Shown piece by piece: positions 47,465-56,094 of a stretch of DNA of 64,000 nt. This stretch comes from JAEXOD01 sp963667875 (GTDB taxonomy: Bacteria; Bacteroidota; Ignavibacteria; Ignavibacteriales; Melioribacteraceae): assembly GCA_963667875.2 (NCBI GenBank), contig CAXXGC010000001.1, positions 62,001 through 126,000 of the forward strand, in the 5' to 3' direction. The translations under genes were made by a program, and so were the position numbers. The notes beneath the pieces are model-generated. The model saw only the letters and a program-made list of their open reading frames with translations. It had not been told where the DNA came from and searched no databases. How positions within the stretch are numbered: position 1 is the first letter of the stretch; each line of letters begins with the position of its first letter.

Positions 47465-48592
47465 ATGAAAAAATATCTACAAAAAATTAAATCGATTAAC
47501 TTTTGGAAAATACTAGTTAGTATTTTATTTGTGCCCATTTTTTGTAATGCTCAATTACTTAATGGTCCACAAAAAATTGTAAAAGATAAAATCCATAATA
47601 GGCTTTTAGTTTCAAACGGTAATAACAGCAGGCTTGTTGTAATTGACAGCACAGGCCATCAGGATTATTTTTTGCCAACAATAGAATATTTTGAGGACGG
47701 GATAGAAGTTGTTGGGGATACGGTTTACGGTGTTGGAGGTAATAGAATGATTAGGGGTTATAATTTGACTACTAAAGCAAAAGTTGTTGAATTTAGAATT
47801 CCGGGTGATGGAAATGACCATTTATCAAGTATAACTTCCGATTCCGCCGGACATCTTTTCATTTCCAGTCCGCCGCTTCATATAATTTATAAATATCGTA
47901 TTAGTGACGGAGCCTATTGGGTGTTTATAAATGATACCACATTAATACAGCCTAACGGGATTTTATTGGAAAGAGAAAAAAACAGAATAGTAATTATTGG
48001 TGACGCTCCCGTTCCGAAAGCAAAAATTTATGCTGTAAGTTTAATTGATTCGACAGTATCTATATTAGCCACAACCAATTTTAAAAAACCTGACGGAATT
48101 ATACGAGACGGAAATGGAAACCACTATGTTGGCGGGTATTACCTTACATCAGTTTTTAAATATGATGCGGATTTTAGCCAGGCTCCGGTAATTTTTCGTA
48201 GCGCAAACAGCATTGTATATCCCACTTATGATGAAGTGGATAATTCGTTATTGGTTGCATCGTATAATTTAAACACATGGGAAAGAATTCCTATTTTTAC
48301 CGATGTAAACGAATCAAAAGAAAACTTATCAAGATATTCATTGTGCCAAAACTATCCTAATCCGTTTAACTCAACCACCACCATTAAGTATCAGCTTGCA
48401 GCTCAATCCGATGTGAAAATAATTATCGTTAATGCTTTAGGACAAACGGTAGCTGTTATTGATGAAGGAATTAAAAATCTAGGAGTGCATGAGTGTAGAT
48501 TTAATGCCGATAATCTTTCAAGTGGTGTCTATTACGGACGAATTGTTGCAGGCAGCTATAGTGAAACGAAAAAAATGGTTCTTTTAAAATAA
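47465..48592 (+). CDS. T9SS-exported SMP-30/NHL-like propeller protein
   Basis: 375 residues. Signal peptide with a late hydrophobic core (INFWKILVSILFVPIFCNAQ), propeller blades (ITSDSAGHLFISSPPLHIIY, PDGIIRDGNGNHYVGGYYL) like SMP-30/gluconolactonase sugar lactonases, and a T9SS tail NYPNPFNSTTTIKYQLAAQ...KKMVLLK. Metal-binding residues of true SMP-30 enzymes were not confirmed, so a non-enzymatic role is possible. Followed by a 7-bp microsatellite and the palindromic array. Confidence 0.85.
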   Translation: MKKYLQKIKSINFWKILVSILFVPIFCNAQLLNGPQKIVKDKIHNRLLVSNGNNSRLVVIDSTGHQDYFLPTIEYFEDGIEVVGDTVYGVGGNRMIRGYNLTTKAKVVEFRIPGDGNDHLSSITSDSAGHLFISSPPLHIIYKYRISDGAYWVFINDTTLIQPNGILLEREKNRIVIIGDAPVPKAKIYAVSLIDSTVSILATTNFKKPDGIIRDGNGNHYVGGYYLTSVFKYDADFSQAPVIFRSANSIVYPTYDEVDNSLLVASYNLNTWERIPIFTDVNESKENLSRYSLCQNYPNPFNSTTTIKYQLAAQSDVKIIIVNALGQTVAVIDEGIKNLGVHECRFNADNLSSGVYYGRIVAGSYSETKKMVLLK

Positions 48593-48632
48593 TTATTAAT
48601 TATTAATTATTAATTATTAATTATGAATGATG
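48590..48632. repeat. 7-bp microsatellite (AATTATT)n
   Basis: About five consecutive copies of AATTATT directly after the stop at 48592. Such slippage-prone tracts vary in copy number; it is outside any coding frame. Confidence 0.8.
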
Positions 48633-48693
48633 AATTAAAAGATTGACAAAACTGTGATTTACAAGAGTTATGTGATTACCATTGTTAAAGATT

Positions 48694-49040
48694 GTCTGAA
48701 CTATGATTCGTATGATTAAAATGATTTTGAGGAAGGTAATATTAAATTTGTAGCATTCAAAAATAAAACATAGAACACAGATTTACACAGATTAGGCAGA
48801 TTTACACGGTTTAACCATTGTCTGAACTATGATTCATATGATTTTTAGTAAAAGCTGTTAAACAAATACGTGTGTCTTACAAAAGTATAAAGCAATCTTT
48901 TAAAGTCATCATATTAATCAAAATAATCACACGAATCATAGTTCCAACAATTAAAACTGTCTGAACCGGGATTTATGTGATTTGTTTGATTATTATGATT
49001 TTAAGAAAACCAAAGATTTGAGAGTTTTTTTATAAGTCGA
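48694..49040. repeat. Palindromic repeat units upstream of the GxxExxY gene
   Basis: A lone left end at 48694, one complete unit at 48821-48949 (GTCTGAACTATGATTCATAT ... GAATCATAGTTCCAACA) and a second left end at 48959. The right end of that last unit is replaced by the GxxExxY gene: just before its ATG (about 49118-49150) a decayed right end, AATCATATTAATTAAAAC, is still visible. A CACAGATT repeat lies at 48771-48815. Confidence 0.88.
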
Positions 49041-49160
49041 ATATTTTGTAAATCTATTGAAAATAATAAAAAAAATTAATATTATTATTAGTACTAAATT
49101 CTGGGGAAATAATTAAACTAAACTTAATCATATTAATTAAAACAAAAAATCAGGGTTTTG

Positions 49161-49562
49161 ATGATGGTAAACGAACAATACAAATATTCAGAACTAACCT
49201 CTAAAATAATCGGCTGTGCTATTAATGTTCATAAAGCTTTGGGAAGTGGCTTTCAGGAGGTGATTTATCAAAGGGCTTTGGAAATAGAAATGCAGGTCGC
49301 CGGATTAGAATTTGGGCGAGAATATGAGATGCCCATATTTTATAGAGAAGTACAGATCGGAACAAGAAGAGTTGATTTTTTAGTTGAAGAGAAAGTAAGT
49401 GTTGAATTAAAAGCTGTTGTTAAATTAGAAGACATTCATCTTGCTCAGGCCATTAACTATTTAGAATCTTATAATCTTGAAGTTGGGTTATTAATAAATT
49501 TTGGTGAAAGAAGTTTAACTTTTAAGCGAATTGCAAACAAAAAATATAAGTCAACTGTCTGA
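49161..49562 (+). CDS. GxxExxY protein (PD-(D/E)XK nuclease-like)
   Basis: 133 residues from the ATG at 49161 (in-frame TTG at 49158 and ATG at 49164 are alternatives), with AGGG just upstream. The naming motif is G30-F-Q-E33-V-I-Y36. A nuclease-like core follows: D72 in RRVDFLVEEK and E82-L-K84 in VSVELKAVVK, then AQAINYLESYNLEVGLLINFG. This family is assigned to the PD-(D/E)XK superfamily; its role is unknown. The gene is embedded in the palindromic array, and its stop TGA (49560-49562) is itself part of the GTCTGAACC end of the next repeat unit, so gene and repeat form one unit. Confidence 0.92.
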   Translation: MMVNEQYKYSELTSKIIGCAINVHKALGSGFQEVIYQRALEIEMQVAGLEFGREYEMPIFYREVQIGTRRVDFLVEEKVSVELKAVVKLEDIHLAQAINYLESYNLEVGLLINFGERSLTFKRIANKKYKSTV

Positions 49563-50014
49563 ACCGAGATTTATGTGATTAATATTATCGTTGTGATTTT
49601 AGAAAAACATTTAAACAAATACGTATATCTTACAAAAGTTTAGAACAATCCTATAAAGTCATCATGTTAATCAAAATAATCAAACGAATCATAGTTCCAA
49701 CAATTAAAACTGTCTGAACCAGGATTTATGTGATTTATATGATTATTGTGATTTTAAGAAAAACAGTTAAACAAATACATGAGTCTTACAAAAGTTTAGA
49801 ACAATCCTATAAAGTCATCATGTTAATCAAAATAATCAAACGAATCATAGTTCCAACAATTAAAACTGTCTGAACCGGGATTTGTATGATTAATGTGATT
49901 ACTATGATCTTAAGAAAAAGCTGTTAAACAATTATTAATGCTTACAAAAGTTTAATGCAATCCTTTAAAGTCATCATGTTAATCAAAATAATCACACGAA
50001 TCATAGTTCCGACA
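49557..50014. repeat. Three tandem palindromic units downstream of the GxxExxY gene
   Basis: Units at 49557-49702, 49712-49858 and 49868-50014 (146-147 bp; period ~155), each GTCTGAACC...GAATCATAGTTC(C)(A/G)ACA with a shared interior (GTTAAACAA..., CTTACAAAAGTTTA). The two ends of every unit are inverted versions of each other. The rest of 49563-50160 has no gene. Confidence 0.93.
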
Positions 50015-50160
50015 ATTAAAAAAATAACAGTTCAAAAAATTAACTATTGCTTTTTACAAATTATATTAATAACTTAATACAAAGGTTATAACCTAATAAA
50101 TATTTTATTAAAATAAGGCTATATCCTTATTAATATATTGTTAAAATTAGGTTATACCCA

Positions 50161-50625
50161 ATGATTGATTTGAATAAAAGATTAATAATAGAGCAGTTAG
50201 ATAGAAAACTAAAAAAAATTGCAATATTAAAAGATCTTGAAATCCCCTCAGGCGGTTGGATAAACGCATTTAGAACCGGATTAAACATGTCCTTGGTGCA
50301 ACTGGCAAAGCGATTAAAAAAAACTCCCGTTACGGTAAGGGAAATCGAACAGCGTGAAGTAGATAAGGGTATAACCATTAAAAAGTTAATGGAAGTAGCC
50401 GAAGCTCTTGATTGCCGGTTTGTATACGGTTTTATACCAAACGAAGGAACACTTGAAAAAATAATTGAAAAACGGGCTTTTGAAGTTGCCAAAGATATTG
50501 TTTTAAGGACCGCCCACACAATGAACCTTGAAGGTCAAGGTACAAGCGAAGAAAGAATTAAAAAAGCTATTAAAGATCGTACAGAAAAAATTAAAAACGA
50601 AGTACCGAAATTTTTATGGGATTAG
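50161..50625 (+). CDS. Mobile mystery protein A, HTH antitoxin-like
   Basis: 154 residues with a central helix-turn-helix of the Xre type (LNMSLVQLAKRLKKTPVTVREIEQRE) and the MobMyst A-type continuation (ITIKKLMEVAEALDCRFVYGFIPN). It overlaps the Fic gene by 10 bp and should be its antitoxin and operon repressor. The family is known for its link to mobile elements; the pair here lies between two repeat arrays. The AT-rich run just upstream (50020-50160) contains repeated AAATTAGG/AAATAAGG-like tracts that may be the operator. Confidence 0.9.
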   Translation: MIDLNKRLIIEQLDRKLKKIAILKDLEIPSGGWINAFRTGLNMSLVQLAKRLKKTPVTVREIEQREVDKGITIKKLMEVAEALDCRFVYGFIPNEGTLEKIIEKRAFEVAKDIVLRTAHTMNLEGQGTSEERIKKAIKDRTEKIKNEVPKFLWD

Positions 50626-51212
50626 ATTTAGATTACAAAGACGGTCAGACACCCCTTGATGAAGAAGAAAAAGAGGGGCTTTTAATTAAAACCATTACTA
50701 CCCGAGTTGAACTTGATGAATTTGAGCAGCTTGGGGTTGAAAAAGCTAACGAATGGCTTTTAGGCAGAAATCTTGATATTAATAAAATCATTACGGAAGA
50801 TTTTATTAAGGAATTGCATAAAAAAATGTTTGGCGACATTTGGGAGTGGGCCGGCGAATTTAGAAAAAGCAACAAAAACATTGGTGTTGATAAATTTACA
50901 ATTGGAATTGAGTTAAAAAAGCTTTTGGAAGATTGTGAATTTTGGATAAATAACCGAATTTTTGACGAAGATGAAATAGCAATACGCCTTAGTCATAGAA
51001 TGGTATTAATTCATCCTTTTGCAAACGGAAACGGAAGGCACTCGCGTTTAATTGCCGATGTTTTAATTAACAAAGGTTTTGGTAAACCATATTTTACATG
51101 GGGCAGCCGCAATTTGGTTAAACAAAGCCATTACCGTTCAAAATATTTAAAAGTGCTCCGTAAAGCCGATAAACTTAATTATTTCCCCTTAATTGAGTTT
51201 GCAAGATCGTAA
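50616..51212 (+). CDS. Mobile mystery protein B, Fic-domain toxin-like
   Basis: 198 residues. Fic core with catalytic motif H133-P-F-A-N-G-N-G-R141; the acidic residue usual at the fifth motif position is Asn137 here. Upstream parts FIKELHKKMFGDIWEWAGEFRK are typical of the group. Fic enzymes AMPylate or otherwise modify target proteins with nucleotides. No clear (S/T)xxxE(G/N) inhibitory helix was found in it or in the A protein. Translationally coupled to the HTH gene by a 10-bp overlap. Probable toxin-antitoxin or stress module. Confidence 0.92.
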   Translation: MGLDLDYKDGQTPLDEEEKEGLLIKTITTRVELDEFEQLGVEKANEWLLGRNLDINKIITEDFIKELHKKMFGDIWEWAGEFRKSNKNIGVDKFTIGIELKKLLEDCEFWINNRIFDEDEIAIRLSHRMVLIHPFANGNGRHSRLIADVLINKGFGKPYFTWGSRNLVKQSHYRSKYLKVLRKADKLNYFPLIEFARS

Positions 51213-51249
51213 TAAATTATTCACAAAAAAAACAGATTAACACAGATTA

Positions 51250-52150
51250 AACTTAAAGAAGATATACCATTAACATAGCAATTATATTAATTTGTAGAGC
51301 GAGATTCATCTCACGGGTTTTTATGTTTTTTGATAATCATAATCGGGCATTTATAATAATTAAACCCATTAAGCGAAATGAATTTCGCTCAACAATTAAA
51401 AGTACAGCAAAATAAAGAGTATATCTCCTAGGTCTTACAATAAAAAATAATGCTTACCTTAAAGAAGTTATACACGTTAACATTGCAATTACATTAATTT
51501 GTAGAGCGAGATTCATCTCGTGGGATTTTATGTTTTTCGGTAATCATAATCGGTCATTTATAATAATTAAACCCATTAAGCGAAATGAATTTCGCTCAAC
51601 AATTAAAAGTACAGCAAAATAAAGAGTATATCTCCTAGGTCTTACAATAAAAAATAATGCTTACCTTAAAGAAGTTATACACGTTAACATTGCAATTGTA
51701 TTAAATTATAGAGCAAGATTCATCTCGCGGGTTTTTATGTTTTTCGGTAATCATAATCGGTCATTTACAATAATTAAACCCATTAAGCGAAATGAATTTC
51801 GCTCAACAATTAAAAGTACAGCAAAATAAAGAGTATATCTCCTAGGTCTTACAATAAAAAATAATGCTTACCTTAAAGAAGTTATACACGTTAACATTGC
51901 AATTACATTAATTTGTAGAGCGAGATTCATCTCGCGGGTTTTTATGTTTTTCGGTAATCATAATCGGTCATTTATAATAATTAAATCCATTAAGCGAAAT
52001 GAATTTCGCTCAACAATTAAAAGTACAGCAAAATAAAGAGTATATCTCCTAGGTCTTACAATAAAAAATAATGCTTACCTTAAAGAAGTTATACACGTTA
52101 ACATTAAAATTGTATTAAATTGCAGCGCGAGATTCATCTCGCTTTTTAAT
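51250..52150. repeat. Tandem array of 207-bp units with two nested hairpins
   Basis: About 4.3 units with exact 207-bp spacing. Hairpin 1, GCGAGATTCATCTCGC, occurs near 51299, 51505, 51711, 51919 and 52126; hairpin 2, GCGAAATGAATTTCGC, at 51373, 51580, 51787 and 51994. The flanks of hairpins 1 and 2 (GTAGAGC / GCTCAAC) are inverted to each other, giving a REPIN-like doublet inside each unit. Units are nearly identical. The whole gap 51213-52295 has no gene. Confidence 0.93.
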
Positions 52151-52295
52151 CCAAAATTTTATTTTATGTGATACAAATCAATACCCAATGTGATACAGCG
52201 CAAAGGGTGTTTGTTTTAGGATAATTATTACATATATTTGAAACGGGTAAAAGAGGTGATGAGGAACATTTGTTGTAATAAAAAAGGAGCGGAGT

Positions 52296-54344
52296 ATGAA
52301 AAAAATATTTATTATCTTTATTCTTCTATGTTTATTTGCCAGTTCAAATTCAATATATTCGCAATGGGAACAAATATATGGGTTTGATGGAAATTATATA
52401 AACAATATATCAATTAATAATACGGAAATTTTTGTTGGTACTTATTTTGGCGGAATTTTCAGATCAACAGATAATGGAGAAAAATGGACAGCTGTAAATA
52501 ATGGTATTCCGGATCCTACAATATATGTTAGTGCAATTTTAAACAAAGATAATTTCGTTTTTGTAAGCGCGGGTAGGGAACTCTATCGCTCATCAAATAA
52601 AGGATATACGTGGACTCATTTAACCGATGGAATAGAAACCAAAGACATAACTTCATTGGCTTTTTTTGATAATATAATTTTTGCCGGGTCCCGTTTTTCC
52701 GGACTATATCTTTCTACAAACAACGGTGAAAGTTGGGCCCTATCAAATAGTAGCCTTGATACTGTATCTATAGAAACAATAGCTGTTGTTGGCAATAATA
52801 TTTACGCCGGAAGTACTGAATTAGGAGTATTTCGCTCAACAAATGCAGGTTCAAGTTGGACGCAGGAAAATGAAGGATTAACGAATTATAATATAATTTC
52901 TTTTACTGCCGATGACAGCAATCTTTTTGTTGATACTTATGGCGGAGTATTTAGGTCAACAAATTTGGGAGATAGCTGGACTTTAATATTTTCAACGGTG
53001 TCATCAAGTTACCCTTCTTCAATAGCGTTGATTGGTGATAAGCTTTTTGTTTCAACTAATTATGGGACTGTATTTCTTTTAACTGAATATGGTAACAATT
53101 GGGTTGAAATAAATTCTAATTTAAATATTAATTGTATGAAAGTATCTGGAACTACGTTATATGCCGGAACAACCAACAGCGGAATGCTTATCACAACAGA
53201 CTTAGGTATAACTTGGAATACAATAAATGAAGGGTTGGTGGGTAAAGTGGTTAATACTCTTGCAGTTGTAGATTCAAATATAATTGCCGGAACAGAAAAA
53301 GGAGCAATATTTACTTCCGATAGCGGAATTAGCTGGATGGATATCAATGCCGGATTACCTGATACATCAATCAATGCCTTTTTAAGAAACGATTCATGTT
53401 TTTATGCCGGTACAAACCAAGGGATTTTTCTTTCAACTAATAATGGAATATCCTGGACAAGCTTAAACAATGAACTAACCAATAATAAAGTTAATTGTTT
53501 AATGTCAATTAATAGTTACATGTATGCAGGAACCCAGAATGGGGTGTATTTATCTGCTGATGGTGGACAAAACTGGAATTCAGCAAGTAATGGGTTGGCA
53601 AATACTGATATTAGAGCACTAACTAATGACGGGAATAATATATATGTTGGCACTCACGGTGCCGGGATATATCGCTCTTCAGATAACGGAACAACTTGGA
53701 CTGAAGTAAATATAGGTATAGGAAATAAAGAAATACGTTCATTATTTTATTATAAGGGAAGTCTTTTTGCGGGATCAGAAGGGATATATCGTTCTACAAA
53801 CTCCGGATATAATTGGGAGCGTGTTGGGCCTGCGGGAAATTGGATTCTACCGTTTACATTTGCTGAATGGAATTCAATTTTATTTGTTGGCAGTTATGAG
53901 GGTGTTTTATGCACCGTGAATGGAACAGGCTGGCATAATATTTATCCAAGTCGTTATATGACTGCTAATGCTCTTGCTTTTTCTGAAGAGTTTCTTTTTG
54001 TCGGTGCAGAGTCGGAGATATTTAAAATGCCGCTTGAGGAAATTATTGTTGAGGTGGAAGAAAATACAATTCAACAGCCAATTGCCTTTAAACTTAACCA
54101 AAACTACCCAAATCCGTTTAATCCAAGTACAACAATATCGTTTAGTATTCCGTCAAAAGAATTTGTAACACTAAAAATATATGATGTTTTGGGAAAAGAA
54201 GTAACAACATTGGTTAATGAGGAAATACAGCCCGGAACGTACCAAAAAGAATGGTCGGCAGGAAATCTTTCGAGCGGCGTTTATTTTTACCGTTTGCAGG
54301 CAGGTAAGTTTAGCCAAACGCGCAAACTGATGCTGGTAAAATAA
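52296..54344 (+). CDS. T9SS-exported many-bladed BNR/sortilin-like propeller protein
   Basis: 682 residues after an AAAAGGAGCGGAG ribosome-binding site. Signal peptide (cut near SIYSQ), then about twelve Asp-box-like motifs (STDNGEKW, SSNKGYTW, STNNGESW, STNAGSSW, STNLGDSW, TTDLGITW, TSDSGISW, STNNGISW, SADGGQNW, SSDNGTTW, STNSGYNW), each with a YAGT-type strand before it, as in two-propeller sortilin/BNR proteins. T9SS tail NYPNPFNPSTTISFSIPSK...RKLMLVK. Likely a large surface adhesin or binding protein. Confidence 0.9.
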   Translation: MKKIFIIFILLCLFASSNSIYSQWEQIYGFDGNYINNISINNTEIFVGTYFGGIFRSTDNGEKWTAVNNGIPDPTIYVSAILNKDNFVFVSAGRELYRSSNKGYTWTHLTDGIETKDITSLAFFDNIIFAGSRFSGLYLSTNNGESWALSNSSLDTVSIETIAVVGNNIYAGSTELGVFRSTNAGSSWTQENEGLTNYNIISFTADDSNLFVDTYGGVFRSTNLGDSWTLIFSTVSSSYPSSIALIGDKLFVSTNYGTVFLLTEYGNNWVEINSNLNINCMKVSGTTLYAGTTNSGMLITTDLGITWNTINEGLVGKVVNTLAVVDSNIIAGTEKGAIFTSDSGISWMDINAGLPDTSINAFLRNDSCFYAGTNQGIFLSTNNGISWTSLNNELTNNKVNCLMSINSYMYAGTQNGVYLSADGGQNWNSASNGLANTDIRALTNDGNNIYVGTHGAGIYRSSDNGTTWTEVNIGIGNKEIRSLFYYKGSLFAGSEGIYRSTNSGYNWERVGPAGNWILPFTFAEWNSILFVGSYEGVLCTVNGTGWHNIYPSRYMTANALAFSEEFLFVGAESEIFKMPLEEIIVEVEENTIQQPIAFKLNQNYPNPFNPSTTISFSIPSKEFVTLKIYDVLGKEVTTLVNEEIQPGTYQKEWSAGNLSSGVYFYRLQAGKFSQTRKLMLVK

Positions 54345-54420
54345 TTGTGAATTATGAATTATTCAGTTAGCAATTAAGTTGAACGCAAAATGGTCACAAT
54401 ATTAAAAAAAAGGGTAATGA

Positions 54421-55956
54421 TTAAACAGCTAAAGCTGGAATAATTAAAAGTTCTTTGACAATATGAGCACCAGCCAGTACTTGTTTACCAAATTTTGTCA
54501 GATAATATTTGTAAGTATTTTTAACCTTTTTAATAATCTTGTGAAGTAAAAGCCGCTTAATGATCTGTGAAGTTTGATGTGGTGAAAATGTATTATTGAG
54601 TTTATTTCTAATATCTTTATTCCTAAACCCATTAATATTAAATTCGCCTGCATCAGTAGCCAATAATATTTGTGCTTCAGTAGGATCAAAAAGGTTAAAT
54701 CCTCTTGAAGAACGACCATTATCGTTAACTTTTTGGGACAGTTTATCAATGTTCTTTTTCCCTTCCGAATAATCATCAAAAGTGGCTATGTAATCTAAAT
54801 AGCGAAAATTAGCAGCTTGACAACACTTGCAGAGATCAAAAAGACTATAAATTGATTTCTTCATATCAGCTAATTTCCTGACTTGTTTACCATCTCTTTG
54901 CGATACCATACGGTAGATTTTAAATTCAGTAATTTTGTTAATTGTGGTTTCAATACGCAAAATATTTTTACCTTTGTTATACATCTTTATACTATTTACA
55001 CCCATGTGGTGTTTAATCCGAGTTCCTTGGATTTGTAGATTAAAATTACCTCCAACATCTTGTTTGTACTTTGGAGCTAATTTCCTTGAAAAGAAAGTAG
55101 CTACATTGCCAGGTTTCACAGCGTGAATGCAATTAATTACTAATTGGTCGTAAAGTAGTTGTAATTCGTTATCATTGTTAAAAATAATATCTGTTGAATA
55201 TTCGGCTTGAGAAATAGTCCAACGATAGACCTGTTTAGTTTCTTCTAAAAAGGGAATATATCTTTTTATTATTGCATCAAGAGAAGCGTGAATATCTTCT
55301 GCACGAATACCATTGCTTAATATATTTGCAAGTTCATAATCACTAATAAAAGAGAATGCATTATCTTCCATCTTAAAACTAATATTATTTGCTTCTAATT
55401 TGTTGGCAAGATAATTATGTCCATTCATATAGAATTGAATACGAAAAGGAATGTATGTTGGGATTCTAATAAAGCAAAGTCCAAATTGGCGGTCGATAAA
55501 GTATATGTAATAATGCAGACATTTACTTGTAACATAAACAAGGGAACATTTATTATTCGCTTTATCATAATTTTCTTTATAACAATCGCAAATTTCCATT
55601 GAAGAATAGATTTGAACTATTCCTTCTTTATTTCCGCGTTTCAGTAAAATTTGTTGGATATGATATTCTTTATCAAATCGTTTCGGGCTGTTAATATGTA
55701 CGATATGGCAATTGTTTTCTAAGGCAACTTTTTCAATACGGGCACGCACTGCATTATTTTTGCCAAATGCATATGCCCTATATTCTGTTATCTTAATACC
55801 CTGGGTTATTAGGAATGAATTTATACTGTAAGGGCAGCCCCATGCGCTTAAGGAACCTTGAATAATAACCCTGTCCAAACAATTGACCGTGCCGGCAATT
55901 TTGCTTTGGTTATTCAAATGGAAATCCGAGCTTGTCTCTGCCATTGTTCTGCTCAC
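54421..55956 (-). CDS. Uncharacterised 511-residue protein with C-terminal winged-helix-like part
   Basis: Not assigned. Visible: N-terminal block CLDRVIIQGSLSAWGCPYSI, central block GTRIKHHMGVNSIKMYNKGK followed by ILRIETTIN (reminiscent of Rep/relaxase-like K-x-Y-x-K...R-x-E strings), and a C-terminal helix-rich segment FNINGFRNKDIRNKL ... TYKYYLTKFGKQVL that fits a winged helix. I recall similar proteins as widespread, multicopy hypotheticals, which suggests mobility, but no terminal repeats were proven. Codon use looks like its neighbours. It lies in the repeat-rich island, opposite in strand to the propeller gene, with a stem-loop at 56040. Confidence 0.7.
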   Translation of the reverse strand: MSRTMAETSSDFHLNNQSKIAGTVNCLDRVIIQGSLSAWGCPYSINSFLITQGIKITEYRAYAFGKNNAVRARIEKVALENNCHIVHINSPKRFDKEYHIQQILLKRGNKEGIVQIYSSMEICDCYKENYDKANNKCSLVYVTSKCLHYYIYFIDRQFGLCFIRIPTYIPFRIQFYMNGHNYLANKLEANNISFKMEDNAFSFISDYELANILSNGIRAEDIHASLDAIIKRYIPFLEETKQVYRWTISQAEYSTDIIFNNDNELQLLYDQLVINCIHAVKPGNVATFFSRKLAPKYKQDVGGNFNLQIQGTRIKHHMGVNSIKMYNKGKNILRIETTINKITEFKIYRMVSQRDGKQVRKLADMKKSIYSLFDLCKCCQAANFRYLDYIATFDDYSEGKKNIDKLSQKVNDNGRSSRGFNLFDPTEAQILLATDAGEFNINGFRNKDIRNKLNNTFSPHQTSQIIKRLLLHKIIKKVKNTYKYYLTKFGKQVLAGAHIVKELLIIPALAV

Positions 55957-56039
55957 ATTTGTTTGTTAATTTGAATTTACAAATATATGCTTTTTTTTTG
56001 GTTCCGGCTTGTCCGGCTTATGAATTATGAATGATTGAT

Positions 56040-56074
56040 AAAACCGCCGGTAAAAACAAAAATCCGGCGGTTTT
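56040..56074. terminator. Strong bidirectional stem-loop
   Basis: AAAACCGCCGG pairs perfectly with CCGGCGGTTTT around a 13-base A-rich loop. It has T runs on both strands, so it can stop transcription either way, isolating the 511-residue gene from the repeat array to its right. Confidence 0.75.
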
Positions 56075-56094
56075 GTTTATTTTAATAGAGGAAC

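Noticed and set aside
50130..50519. 129-codon minus-strand frame opposite the HTH gene
   Set aside because: Antisense shadow of the mobile mystery A gene with no independent support.
51250..52150. Regularly spaced repeats that could be read as a CRISPR array
   Set aside because: The whole 207-bp unit is repeated, the 'spacers' are identical, and no cas gene is present.
54345..56030. 511-residue gene as an insertion sequence bounded by GAATTATGAAT-like direct repeats
   Set aside because: These strings are low-complexity and common in the AT-rich gaps; no convincing inverted ends were found.
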